Source of the DNA: Saccharothrix sp. HUAS TT1
GTDB lineage: Bacteria > Actinomycetota > Actinomycetes > Mycobacteriales > Pseudonocardiaceae
DNA: 64,000 nt
Reading direction: 5' to 3'
Assembly (NCBI RefSeq): GCF_040744945.1
Contig: NZ_CP160453.1
Coordinates: 1,116,001-1,180,000, forward strand
Shown here: piece by piece, positions 38,499-47,123 of the stretch
Layout: each line of letters opens with the position of its first letter
Position numbering within the stretch: position 1 is the stretch's first letter
Notes under the pieces: model-generated
Told to the model about the DNA's origin: nothing
Databases searched by the model: none
The model's input: only the letters and a program-made list of their open reading frames with translations
Made by a program: the position numbers and the translations under genes

Positions 38499-39338
38499 AT
38501 GCTCACAGCCATCGTGATCCCTGCCGACGAACGGCAGCCGATCCGTCAGCAACAGATCGAACCACACGACCTCAGCGCCTACCGGCAGATTGTCGGCGGC
38601 AACCTCGAGGTGGTCACGCTTGACCGGCCACCGGCCAGCCTCTACCTCAACGAGGAAGGCAAGCTCGAGAGGCTGCCCGTCAATCCGCGGGCGACGGCGC
38701 TGGCATGGGTGCACAACAGCGCCCTGCGCGCAGCGGCGGACATGATCGTCGGCCCGGCGTTCGTTGTCGGACCGGTCGACCACCATGGTGACGACCTCAC
38801 TGCTCCCCTCGACCTGGTCGACCTCCTGTTCACCACCAAGCGCTTCTGCGTGCAGGCGTTGGCCGGGACGAGCCAGCAGTGGCGCCAGAACGAGATGGTC
38901 TTCACCGCTTGGACGGAGGCGTACCGCTACGCCGCTCGGTTCGGGCTGATTCAGCCGGCCGTGCGGGAGGTGCGAGTCGTACCGAAACTGGACGACCAGC
39001 TCCGGGAGACGTGGTACCAGCTCGGCCAGGCCAACATGTGGATCACGGCGGCAGACGACCCGCCGTTCACTCGGGACAGCTTCGTCGGCTGCTTCAGCGT
39101 GGAGGAGCTGGCGGAGCAGATCAGCCACGGCAACTGGTCGCTCGGGACAGCCTTCTACTACCGGGACCTGTGCTTCATCAATCAGTCCAACGGTGGTGAT
39201 GAGTGGCTGACCATCCGGCACAGCATCGCCTTCGAGAGCATGACGCTCGAGCCTCTCATCGAGGAAGGCGGGTTCGCTTCGCTCATTGCTCGGCTTCTGG
39301 CTGCTTCCAAGGAACAGTGCTGGACGCTGATGTACTGA
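38499..39338 (+). CDS. DUF3846-like hypothetical protein
   Basis: The 279-residue product begins with a DUF3846-like stretch (the residue 20-60 region GGNLEVVTLDRP and PASLYLNEEGKLERLPVN, then RATALAWVHN), a domain seen in phages and mobile elements. The remainder is unassigned and acidic/aromatic. It has no strong ribosome binding site and is followed by a terminator. Confidence 0.7.
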   Translation: MLTAIVIPADERQPIRQQQIEPHDLSAYRQIVGGNLEVVTLDRPPASLYLNEEGKLERLPVNPRATALAWVHNSALRAAADMIVGPAFVVGPVDHHGDDLTAPLDLVDLLFTTKRFCVQALAGTSQQWRQNEMVFTAWTEAYRYAARFGLIQPAVREVRVVPKLDDQLRETWYQLGQANMWITAADDPPFTRDSFVGCFSVEELAEQISHGNWSLGTAFYYRDLCFINQSNGGDEWLTIRHSIAFESMTLEPLIEEGGFASLIARLLAASKEQCWTLMY

Positions 39339-39343
39339 GTCTC

Positions 39344-39378
39344 GCCCGTTGCTCCGCATCTTCTGCGGAGCAACGGGC
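39344..39378. terminator. Terminator
   Basis: GCCCGTTGCTCCGCA (39344-39358) and TGCGGAGCAACGGGC (39364-39378) form a 15-base-pair perfect stem 6 bases after the stop. Confidence 0.9.
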
Positions 39379-39493
39379 TCATTCAACCTTGCACAGACGG
39401 ACGGGCCGACGGCCGACGGGGTGATCACCCGTCGGCCCGCTCTAATTTGCGACGTCTTGGCCGCTTGACCATCTATCTTCTGCGAGCTTTTGA

Positions 39494-39919
39494 CTACTCC
39501 TGTGACAGCTTTCGCCCGATGTTGACCGTCAGCGCGAACGAGAAGGTGCCGTAGAGCTCAAAGCGACTCAATATGTAGGCGACCGTCTGAAGGATGAGCT
39601 GCCCAGCGCACAACGCTCCTAGTGGAGTCGTCAACCAGTCAACTTGTAGTGAGGACATCGTGTCGTCGATGAAATAGGCTGCGACGAAGGAGAGCGGCAT
39701 GATCAAACTCGTCAAGCGACGACGCGAGGAGGAGGCAGGGGGTGTACCGCCCTGCAAAGTAAGCTGCACAGTCGCGTTCCTTATACGGCTGGTGTTGGAA
39801 GAAGGTAGGACGTAGCCCTCTACGAGGGCGATAGCATCAGTCGCATCCCTACGTTGTTGGTGTTCAACGAAAGACCCGCCGCCCGGCTCCGTCCAAGGAC
39901 CTTGCGGTGAGCACGTCAT
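39494..39919 (-). CDS. Possible small membrane protein
   Basis: The 141-residue frame has two hydrophobic stretches (LTSLIMPLSFVAAYFI and ALCAGQLILQTVAYIL) after a hydrophilic start. No family or convincing ribosome binding site is seen. The 5' part of the frame overlaps one arm of an imperfect inverted repeat. Confidence 0.4.
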   Translation of the reverse strand: MTCSPQGPWTEPGGGSFVEHQQRRDATDAIALVEGYVLPSSNTSRIRNATVQLTLQGGTPPASSSRRRLTSLIMPLSFVAAYFIDDTMSSLQVDWLTTPLGALCAGQLILQTVAYILSRFELYGTFSFALTVNIGRKLSQE

Positions 39920-40096
39920 AAGAAAAACAGAGGTGAGGGGTCGTTATCAAGCGCGACAGCGCAACCGTACCCATTCGGGGAAGGCGTCACTCGTCCGTGG
40001 AGAGCCGTAACGCTCTGCAACATCGGACGTGGTCTAGCTTTGAACCCACCGCCCGAGCCTTGGCTTTGGACGGACCCGGACGGCGGGCCTTTCGTT
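39860..40096. repeat. Imperfect inverted repeat
   Basis: CGAAAGACCCGCCG...CCGTCCAAGG (about 39868-39897) is matched in reverse by CCTTGGCTTTGGACGG...GGCGGGCCTTTCG (about 40055-40097). The arms are about 40 bases with several mismatches. Confidence 0.5.
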
Positions 40097-40104
40097 GAAC
40101 CCAA

Positions 40105-40950
40105 CGGGTCCCAACACCACCTCTGCGAGTGGCGTCATAGTTATAGCGTCGCAATACGCATACTACCGGGTTATTCACACTTTCGTGTGATGTTCGGCAG
40201 GTATCGTAGCAAACTCTGCGTGTTCTAACTTCGCACTGTACTACTTGACATTCACCGCTTTGGCGGAACCTCGCCATCACAGCTTGCGTTCGACTCGTGT
40301 GTCTCGCCTGTCCGACCGACTCCGAGCCACGTAGCCATCAAAACCATGCAGCACATTGCATACAACGTAGGCACATCGCTCGCACAGGTGTCCTGTTCCG
40401 GCTTCGTCATGTACGTATCAGCGCACTGCAGTCATCGCCGTTCTCGCAGGCAGAGGGGTACCTTCGCGCTCCTTACGTCAACACTTAGCGGCAGTTAATC
40501 CGCTGTTGGTTGATGGCTTCAGTCGGCTCCGACCGAAGTGAACGTCCGCCAACCGGTGATGAACCAGTCTGATCGAACGACATGCGGCCTGGCGACGAGC
40601 ACCGGGACAGGTAGTCGTTCTCCACCAATAGGGTGAAGGAGCAGATATCGATCCCATCGGACCAACACTGACGCGGTGCGGAACCGCCGATCGGCGGTCT
40701 TGTAGCCGAAAAGTTGTGGACCACCGGTCCTACTAGATCGCTCCAGCGATGCGTAGCCATCGTTGATGGCTGAGGGATGCGGGGTCGGGTGATGTCCTTA
40801 CCCTGCAACACTTCTTACCGAGACAGTACCGTTCGCGGGCGCCAGGATCGTGGGTTCACTAGCCGGACGCTGTCGCCCCACCGGGGAACGCTTCACACGC
40901 TCGGTCACCAGAACGCCGTTATGCTCATCGGCTTACCTGGTGGAGGCGAG
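40105..40950. other. 850-base stretch without a convincing gene
   Basis: Short frames occur on both strands but none has a clear start signal, domain or codon bias. The sequence may include decayed element DNA and the promoter of the gene at 40951. Confidence 0.5.
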
Positions 40951-41682
40951 ATGACCGAGCGCGTAGTGCCCTACGACGTCTTCTATGTGCCGTGGAGTCT
41001 TGGTGACCGCGAGGCGATGGCGCGGTACGCCGCCGCGTGGCTACGCGACCAAACAGGTGCGCCGCTGGTGCTGTTCCCGAGCAAGACGAGCAGCGAGGGG
41101 GATCGCACCCTGAACCGGCTGACTACCGGTGCGGCAGTCGCCTGGCCGCGGAACCTGGGCAGGGCGTCGTCCTGGTCGACGGGACCAGTACTTGCGCCCT
41201 GGCCGACCGACGACGTCCTGGAGCTGCTGTCCGAGGAACTTCGCTCCAAGGTCACGGCGCTGTGCGTCATGGAGTGGGGCGACAGCGACCAGGACTGCAT
41301 CAACTGGTTGGCCGGACATCATGCCCGCAGCGTGGTTGACGGTCAGGTGCATCCACGCAGTGAGGTCAGGCTCGACCCGGTGGTCGAGGTGGCCATGAGC
41401 TGGCTTGAGCAGAGCGTCAACCACGGCAACAGCCTGGCCGGAGTCCTCGACCGGCGCGACGCCATCGAGACGTTGCAGGTGCTGCACAAGGCCGGCTACC
41501 GGTATGACGTCGACGACCTGTGCATCTGGTCGTACGCCAACGGCTTCAACTTCAACGAGGTGGAGCGGCTGCGAGAGTTCGCCGAGGGCGTCGCGCAGGG
41601 CAAGCGGTTCCAATTGAAGGCGGGACGGGCACTGCGATCGAACATCGTGGAAGTCTGGCGAGCTGAAGCCGAGGGGCGCTGA
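40951..41682 (+). CDS. Hypothetical island protein
   Basis: The 243-residue product starts MTERVVPYDVFYVPWSLGDR, with GGAGG 5 bases upstream, so this ATG is preferred over the longer frame from 40777. It is a soluble mixed alpha/beta protein with HHARSVVDGQVHPRSEVRL in the middle. No family is recognised. It is convergent with an Abi_C gene. Confidence 0.7.
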   Translation: MTERVVPYDVFYVPWSLGDREAMARYAAAWLRDQTGAPLVLFPSKTSSEGDRTLNRLTTGAAVAWPRNLGRASSWSTGPVLAPWPTDDVLELLSEELRSKVTALCVMEWGDSDQDCINWLAGHHARSVVDGQVHPRSEVRLDPVVEVAMSWLEQSVNHGNSLAGVLDRRDAIETLQVLHKAGYRYDVDDLCIWSYANGFNFNEVERLREFAEGVAQGKRFQLKAGRALRSNIVEVWRAEAEGR

Positions 41683-41696
41683 ACGCCAGGAATCTC

Positions 41697-42527
41697 CTAC
41701 GGCTGCTTGCCTCGCTGCCACGGTGCTTCAGGATCTGCCAGCGTGTCGAGGATGAGCTGACACCAGGTGCGCGCCGCACCGACTGCAAGGTAGGCGTGGC
41801 GGGGGCGAAGTCCGACAGGTGCCTGCGCCGGGCCGTGACCGGTGCCGTATCCGCGGTTGCGTAGCTCGGCCACGCCGACAGCGGCTGACGTCAAACCGCC
41901 GAGGATCTTCTTGACGGCGTCCGAACCATCCGGTCCGGGCGCGGCGCTTGCCGGGTGGAGATGCAGGGCTCGCTGCGCGCGGCTGATGAGGCCAGGTAGG
42001 TCGTCGTTACGTTCGTCGACCGGCTCGCCCAGCTCGACCAGGACGACCTTCGCGGTCGACTCGATCAGCTCCTTGGCGGCGCCGATGGCTTCCCGCGGAT
42101 GATCTGGCAGTGATCGGGCGATGCGGTCGAAGTGCTCCAGGATGACCGAGGGGTCGGTCAGGTGTGCGAGCGAGGCTGGCGCGGCAGGTGAACCTTGAAC
42201 GGGCACGATCCGCCGCTGTTCGGTGATCGTCCAGCCGTCTCGTTCGAGCTTGGCGCGGAGGAGCACCGGCAGCTCCTCTTCAAAGCCGGACAACATGGTC
42301 TCGAAGACGCGGAGGGCACGGGTGACGTGGTCATGGTCCGCCCACAGCACGCTGTCCTCGTACTCTTTAAATCTGCTGCGGCGTTCTCCCTGCTCCTGGT
42401 CGGGCTCACCGGTCGGCGCGAAGCCCTCGTCTTGCCAGGCACCATCGATGTCACGGAGCAGGAACCCTGCGGCCAGGTCGCGGAAGGCTCGGCGGGTCGC
42501 CCGGCTGATGAGGTCACGTCCTGGCAT
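41697..42527 (-). CDS. Abortive infection (Abi_C domain) protein
   Basis: The C-terminal half matches the abortive-infection C-terminal domain: AIGAAKELIESTAKVVLVELG, then LPGLISRAQRALHLHP, KILGGLTSAAVGVAELRNRG, YGTGHG and RHAYLAVGAARTWCQLIL. These proteins are associated with phage exclusion; the RN..GTGH segment is HEPN-like. The N-terminal part (about 1-140) is unassigned. ATG 42527 and GTG 42530 are adjacent possible starts. Confidence 0.82.
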   Translation of the reverse strand: MPGRDLISRATRRAFRDLAAGFLLRDIDGAWQDEGFAPTGEPDQEQGERRSRFKEYEDSVLWADHDHVTRALRVFETMLSGFEEELPVLLRAKLERDGWTITEQRRIVPVQGSPAAPASLAHLTDPSVILEHFDRIARSLPDHPREAIGAAKELIESTAKVVLVELGEPVDERNDDLPGLISRAQRALHLHPASAAPGPDGSDAVKKILGGLTSAAVGVAELRNRGYGTGHGPAQAPVGLRPRHAYLAVGAARTWCQLILDTLADPEAPWQRGKQP

Positions 42528-42800
42528 CACGGCAGGAGCCTAGCTACAAGGACCCAGGGCGCCGTTACTGAACTGATACGTCTCGTCTGCCACCTGCGTG
42601 TCGAGACTGCCCTAAGGGTTGCCGCCATGGGGTAGCCGGGCTTGCCCAGAAGTGCGACTCTACCTATCCCACACGCGTACCTCACGGACAACGGCATGAT
42701 CGATAAGGAGGCTAAGCGCGACACGCCTGTAACTACTTGCCCCGCTGAGCGATCTTGTCGATGGTGCCAACTAGAGTCACCATGGAGTCAGGAGGTCACG

Positions 42801-43853
42801 ATGGTTGAGCAAGCAGTAGACACCACAAAGGTACTTGTCGAGCGTCTCCGCGCCGTTGGTCTCACGTCCGCCTCCGTACCTGCCCTTCACGCATCTTTCA
42901 ACCGCAGCGACATGCTGATCGACCGTGCTCGCGTGCAGTTGCACTCGGCAGTGCAAGATAGTGAAGTTAACGTTGACGTTGTCGGATTCGGTTCGCTTGC
43001 TCGCCGCGAGTTCACGTCGGAATCCGATCTCGACTATCTTGTAGTTACTTACGGGCTCGATCCGCATCCCGGCTCGGCGCGACGCATGCTGCAACATACC
43101 GACTCTTTGCGTTTCACGCTCTTCGAAGACAATGAAGTCCGACCACCAGGCGCAACTGGCGTCTTTGGTCGAGTAACTTCAGCTTCGGACATGGTGGAAC
43201 GCATCGGACTGGAAGATGACACCAACCACTCGCACACCCGACGGATCCTGCTCCTAGAAGAATCCGTATCACTCTTCCAGCCCGAAAGGCATCGACAACT
43301 TCTCGACAGCATGATCGACCGCTACCTCTTCGGACGCGTTCGAGGAAAAGAGAGTGTACCGCGGTTCCTGCTTAATGATATTGTGAGGTACTGGCGCACC
43401 ATCGCGGTTGACTACCAGGCAAAGAGCTTCGGGTCAACCTTGTACTCGCTACGTTACCTGAAGCTTCTTATCTCGAGAAAAATCACGTTTGCCGCTTCCC
43501 TCGTTCCGCTACTGGAATGCCTAAACGTTGACCACAATAACGTTGCACAGCATCTCTCCACCGCTTACACCGAGCCATCAATCCTGCGCCTACTGCGCTT
43601 GGCCCCATGGCTTGACGATGAAGCTACCGAACTCCTGCGAAGCTCGGTCACACTTGCCGACAAGTTCATCGAAAAACTAGGTGATGCCCAATGGCGCTCA
43701 ACAATCGCCGATGAGTGCTCGAGGTCCGACCCTACGACCGAACCTGAGTTTGGTCTCGTTCGACAGTGGGGTAAGGATCTGCAGGTCAACCTGCAAAAGA
43801 TCTTCATGTCACCAAAAATCATTCACTTTACTGAACGATACCTTTTGTTTTAG
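42801..43853 (+). CDS. Nucleotidyltransferase-fold protein
   Basis: The 350-residue product contains the polymerase-beta-like NTase signature GFGSLARREFTSESDLDYLV (GS, then SDxD) near residues 58-78, followed by a helical domain with RYWRTIAVDYQAK. This resembles GlnD/DUF294-type nucleotidyltransferases. ATG 42801 has AGGAGG 6 bases upstream; the frame from 42642 is not supported. It lies 11 bases before a HIT-family gene, so the two form an operon. The acceptor is unknown. Confidence 0.8.
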   Translation: MVEQAVDTTKVLVERLRAVGLTSASVPALHASFNRSDMLIDRARVQLHSAVQDSEVNVDVVGFGSLARREFTSESDLDYLVVTYGLDPHPGSARRMLQHTDSLRFTLFEDNEVRPPGATGVFGRVTSASDMVERIGLEDDTNHSHTRRILLLEESVSLFQPERHRQLLDSMIDRYLFGRVRGKESVPRFLLNDIVRYWRTIAVDYQAKSFGSTLYSLRYLKLLISRKITFAASLVPLLECLNVDHNNVAQHLSTAYTEPSILRLLRLAPWLDDEATELLRSSVTLADKFIEKLGDAQWRSTIADECSRSDPTTEPEFGLVRQWGKDLQVNLQKIFMSPKIIHFTERYLLF

Positions 43854-43864
43854 AATCGAGAGTA

Positions 43865-44341
43865 ATGAGCAGAGCCAAGGTACTCCGGAAGCACCCCCAT
43901 ACTGTAGGTTCGCCAGCCTGTAGCCAGTGTGGCTTTCAACTGTGGCTGCCGATTGCAGATCTCGGGGTGGCCTGGCTCGGCCTGTACGATGACGGCCGAT
44001 TCCCCGGACGATGCATTCTTTCCCTAAAGGAGCATCACTCGGAGATATCCGGCGTGCCCCATGGTCTCTATATCGACTTCATGATGCTCCTTCGGTCTGC
44101 CGAAGAAGCAATACGTAACGCCACGAAGTGTCATCGGATGAACGTAGCAATCTTGGGCAATAGAGAACCACACGTTCACGCGCATCTTATACCCAGGTTT
44201 CCACTGGAAGAGCCTTTCCCGAACGACTCACCATGGAGCGATAACCGCGAAAAGACCCCTCTTGACCTATCGGTAAGGCAGGAGCTTATGAAAAAAATAG
44301 CGGATGAGCTGGGCGCAGCGACTCGCACGATGACCCACTAG
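43865..44341 (+). CDS. HIT-family nucleotide hydrolase/transferase
   Basis: The 158-residue product carries the histidine triad HVHAHLIPR near residue 101 and an N-terminal CSQCG knuckle. HIT enzymes remove nucleoside monophosphates from phosphoramidates, adenylated molecules or dinucleoside polyphosphates. The operon with a nucleotidyltransferase suggests that one adds and the other removes a nucleotide, but this is inference. Confidence 0.85.
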   Translation: MSRAKVLRKHPHTVGSPACSQCGFQLWLPIADLGVAWLGLYDDGRFPGRCILSLKEHHSEISGVPHGLYIDFMMLLRSAEEAIRNATKCHRMNVAILGNREPHVHAHLIPRFPLEEPFPNDSPWSDNREKTPLDLSVRQELMKKIADELGAATRTMTH

Positions 44342-44580
44342 AGGCGGGCGAGGTAGAGACCCATAACGCGCAAAGAAACGAAGGCCAACGAGTCGAGTAT
44401 CTACTCTTAGCCCTACCCGCCGAACAAGCACCTGTTCAACACGTCCAGCAGCGTTATGGAACGATTAGATGACGTAAGATATGACAAGGATGCCCCTAGA
44501 ACAGACGGTCCGCATCTGGTAGCGCGGCTTGCCTCTATGGAATTAAGATGGCGCAGCACCGACATGCGCGAGGAGATGCT

Positions 44581-44937
44581 GTGACAATACCTTCCGACCC
44601 TGAGGTGATCAGTCTCGAACGACAGTTTCATGACGAGACAATGGCAGGCTACCGGCACCTGGTTCGCACGATTAACTACCAAGCGAAGGCATTCCTGCAC
44701 ATGGTCGCCATGAACGGCGGGGTTGGCGCAGCTCATCTGCTTCTCCAGACACCGAATATCTCCGCTGGCTTCACCACGTTGTGGGAGGCAAATATGCTGG
44801 AGCACAGCATCGAGGCTCTGGCGTTGAAGCCGGAGTACAGGCCGCTCTTTAGCGATGCGGAGTTGGAGGCGGCTCGGCGCCGACTCATCGACTACGGCTT
44901 CGACGTCGAGACCTATCTAAGCTCCCTGACGCCGTGA
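44581..44937 (+). CDS. Small hypothetical protein
   Basis: The 118-residue product starts at GTG 44581, 11 bases after GAGGAG. It is mostly helical (YRHLVRTINYQAKAFLHMVA and SIEALALKPEYRPLF, SDAELEAARRRLIDYG). No family is recognised. It is followed by another hypothetical gene 22 bases away. Confidence 0.65.
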   Translation: MTIPSDPEVISLERQFHDETMAGYRHLVRTINYQAKAFLHMVAMNGGVGAAHLLLQTPNISAGFTTLWEANMLEHSIEALALKPEYRPLFSDAELEAARRRLIDYGFDVETYLSSLTP

Positions 44938-44959
44938 TATCGCTGATCAGGAGCAGCTT

Positions 44960-45556
44960 GTGGAAGTCGGTGAGGAGTGGGCCTACCGTGCCAACCAGCG
45001 CGATCGGGTGGCCCGTGTGCAGATCAGGCGCATCGGCACCAATCGCCCGCCGCGGGTGTTGGTCCGGTTCATGGAAGACGAGTACGAGGGGCGCGAGGAG
45101 TGGGTCTCGCCTGCTCGGCTCAAGACGACATGGGACCAGGCTGAGGAGTGGCTGGCCCACGACCAGCGTTGGGCCGCCCTCCGCGGCGCCTCCTGGCGGC
45201 CTCGCGATGACCACGAGCTGGTTGCTGCCGAGATGGTGCTTGACGACCGAGCGGCGCTGAGTTGCGTCGAGACTGGCTTCAACAAGGACGGCGGCATCCT
45301 GTTCATCAACGACCTGCCTGCCCTGACCAAGCTGCTCGACATGGACGCTACGGAGCTGACGAGCGACCCGCTGAGCATCCCGCAAGGTGACGGAACCTGG
45401 GCCGTTCCCTTCGCCACCATGCTGGTCGTTGCCAAGCGCGCTGCCCAGGTGCTCGCGGACGAAGTGTTGGACACGGTCGCCCGTGAGGAAGCAACTGCGC
45501 GCCATGAAGCGATCCATGGCAGCTACTACGGATCTGCATGCGGCCATAGGAGTTAG
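44960..45556 (+). CDS. Hypothetical protein
   Basis: The 198-residue product begins with a small beta domain (EEWAYRANQRDRVARVQI, then RRIGTNRPPRVLVRFMEDEY, EGREEWVSPARLK), typical of a conserved actinobacterial hypothetical often found on mobile DNA, and a helical C-terminal half. GTG 44960 has AGGAG 8 bases upstream. It is convergent with the next gene, with a gap of 3 bases. Confidence 0.7.
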   Translation: MEVGEEWAYRANQRDRVARVQIRRIGTNRPPRVLVRFMEDEYEGREEWVSPARLKTTWDQAEEWLAHDQRWAALRGASWRPRDDHELVAAEMVLDDRAALSCVETGFNKDGGILFINDLPALTKLLDMDATELTSDPLSIPQGDGTWAVPFATMLVVAKRAAQVLADEVLDTVAREEATARHEAIHGSYYGSACGHRS

Positions 45557-45559
45557 TCT

Positions 45560-46735
45560 TCACGCCTCGCTCGTGAGGATCAGGTTTACAAGGTAGCCGA
45601 TCAATTCACCACCCGAAAGCCCGTGCCGCACTCTTCCCTCGGCGGCAAGACACAACAGTGCGGAGTGTTCGTCGATGTCCAATCGTAGCGTACCTACCGA
45701 GTTGTCGAACTCCATCACATCGAGCACTTCTGCCATGATCTCCAGCAGTCGACTCGGCGCGCCTGGTCCGGTATCTTCCGCAGCGAGGTAGTGACGAATT
45801 AGTTCAGGCGGAAGATTCCCGAGGAGATCATCGACGTCGCCAGAGAAGAACTCTTCAACTTCCTCGCCTCCAATCGCTTCTATGGCCTCGGGGTCATGAA
45901 ATGGTGGAACAGCGAACAGCCTCCTGAGAGTGACTTCACCAATGAATTCTCTGTCCCACGACTTACTATCCTGCATGCCTTCCAGGTGTGGTAACGGGAT
46001 CAACTCAGCGACAGCTTGTAGCCATCGGTCGTGGAGCAACTCGTCACGCGAGAAGTGCGTACGGCCCTCAATCAACCCGACGGTCATCCTCAAGATGATC
46101 GCTGCGGCGAGCGGGTGCCGCTGCAAATCAGCGAGGGCCGCCGTCATCACCGGGTCACCTTTACGGAGAGTCTGAGTGACGATGCTGTCCATTGTCGAGG
46201 GCGTCATCCGGAGGAACGTGGCAAGATAAGCGGGGTCAACGACACGTGCTTTTGACTTCTTGGCAAACTTCTGTTGAACTCGCCTAACCACTTGCTGCTG
46301 CTTTTTCGCATCGTTCAGATCGGCCGCAAGTGCGACGTAGAAGTTACTCATCGGGGCGTAGTGATCGTCAGCATCACCGTACTGGAGGAGTAACTTATTA
46401 ACCATCTCTGGATTGGCCAATTCGTCATGACTCTTGACCTGAATGCAGATAAACTGCGGGCCAGCTGCACTCTCAAGGCGGATGAGTACATCACAGCCCT
46501 GATCGGTAAACCCTTGGATGTCATACGCAGCCGCCGTGTCCCGATGAAACGCATCGAGCAGCATGCGAAGCTGCCGCTGCATTAGAGGCAAGAGATCCTT
46601 GTCATGCTTCAGGTTGCGAAGACCGGATAGCTGTGAGATCGCAGCCGGATAATACTGGAGAGCATTGGAAATCAACCGTCGCCCTAGTGCCACACGCCCA
46701 CGATCATCATCGGCTTCGCCTGATGGTTCGACCAC
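45560..46735 (-). CDS. PD-(D/E)xK nuclease-like protein
   Basis: The product has about 391 residues. Near residues 65-115 a restriction-endonuclease-like core is visible: LLDAFHRDTAAAYDIQGFTD then GCDVLIRLE and FICIQVKSHDE (D...QxK). The rest is helical with EEVEEFFSGDVDDLLGNLPP. It may be a nuclease with a DNA-damaging or defence role. Start choice is uncertain: GTG 46735 has AAGGAA upstream, and GTG 46762 would be nearly leaderless behind TATACT at 46774-46779. A Gly-rich peptide gene with a terminator precedes it. Confidence 0.65.
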   Translation of the reverse strand: MVEPSGEADDDRGRVALGRRLISNALQYYPAAISQLSGLRNLKHDKDLLPLMQRQLRMLLDAFHRDTAAAYDIQGFTDQGCDVLIRLESAAGPQFICIQVKSHDELANPEMVNKLLLQYGDADDHYAPMSNFYVALAADLNDAKKQQQVVRRVQQKFAKKSKARVVDPAYLATFLRMTPSTMDSIVTQTLRKGDPVMTAALADLQRHPLAAAIILRMTVGLIEGRTHFSRDELLHDRWLQAVAELIPLPHLEGMQDSKSWDREFIGEVTLRRLFAVPPFHDPEAIEAIGGEEVEEFFSGDVDDLLGNLPPELIRHYLAAEDTGPGAPSRLLEIMAEVLDVMEFDNSVGTLRLDIDEHSALLCLAAEGRVRHGLSGGELIGYLVNLILTSEA

Positions 46736-46773
46736 GACTTTCCTTACTATAGGAGAACCCACAAGAACACTCA

Positions 46774-46779
46774 AGTATA
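46774..46779 (-). promoter_or_regulatory. Possible -10 for the nuclease-like gene
   Basis: TATACT on the minus strand lies between the peptide-A terminator and the gene start, suggesting a transcript separate from the peptide. No clear -35 is seen. Confidence 0.4.
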
Positions 46780-46862
46780 AGACTACATGGAATTTGTTTG
46801 CACTACACGCGGACCGAACAACCCTTGAATGTCCTTGCGACGTTGTCTGGATATTGAAAGAG

Positions 46863-46890
46863 CCCTTGAGCATCCGGAGACGCTCAAGGG
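46863..46890 (-). terminator. Terminator after peptide A
   Basis: CCCTTGAGC and GCTCAAGGG form a 9-base-pair stem followed on the minus strand by CTCTTT. Confidence 0.85.
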
Positions 46891-46906
46891 CATAGTAGCG
46901 CGGAGA

Positions 46907-46945
46907 TCAGGTGCCGCCCCCGCCGCCGCTGGTCGCGATACGCAT
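46907..46945 (-). CDS. Tiny Gly-rich peptide MRIATSGGGGGT (peptide A)
   Basis: Twelve codons and TGA, with GGGGGTGAAGG before the ATG, directly followed by a rho-independent terminator. It is almost identical in amino acids to peptide B (48339-48377). Among six base differences, four are synonymous and two change I to T at positions 5 and 12, so selection appears to act on the peptide. It was too short for normal gene finding. No known family is recognised. It lies just upstream of the nuclease-like gene. Confidence 0.65.
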   Translation of the reverse strand: MRIATSGGGGGT

Positions 46946-47123
46946 AGCCTTCACCCCCAATGGGAGAGTTCGATTGATGCGTGGATCTCGCTGCCTCACG
47001 AGGAAAGCGTGACGCTCACCCACTACAAGACCTTGATGCGAGATGGCGAGAGCCGACGTGCTCGATCACCGTACTTAGCGTAACAAATCTCGTCGTAAAC
47101 ACAAGCGTGAACGGTTTGTCAAA

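Noticed and set aside
40485..40811. A 108-codon minus-strand frame.
   Set aside because: It has no ribosome site, domain or codon bias and covers the promoter side of the gene at 40951.
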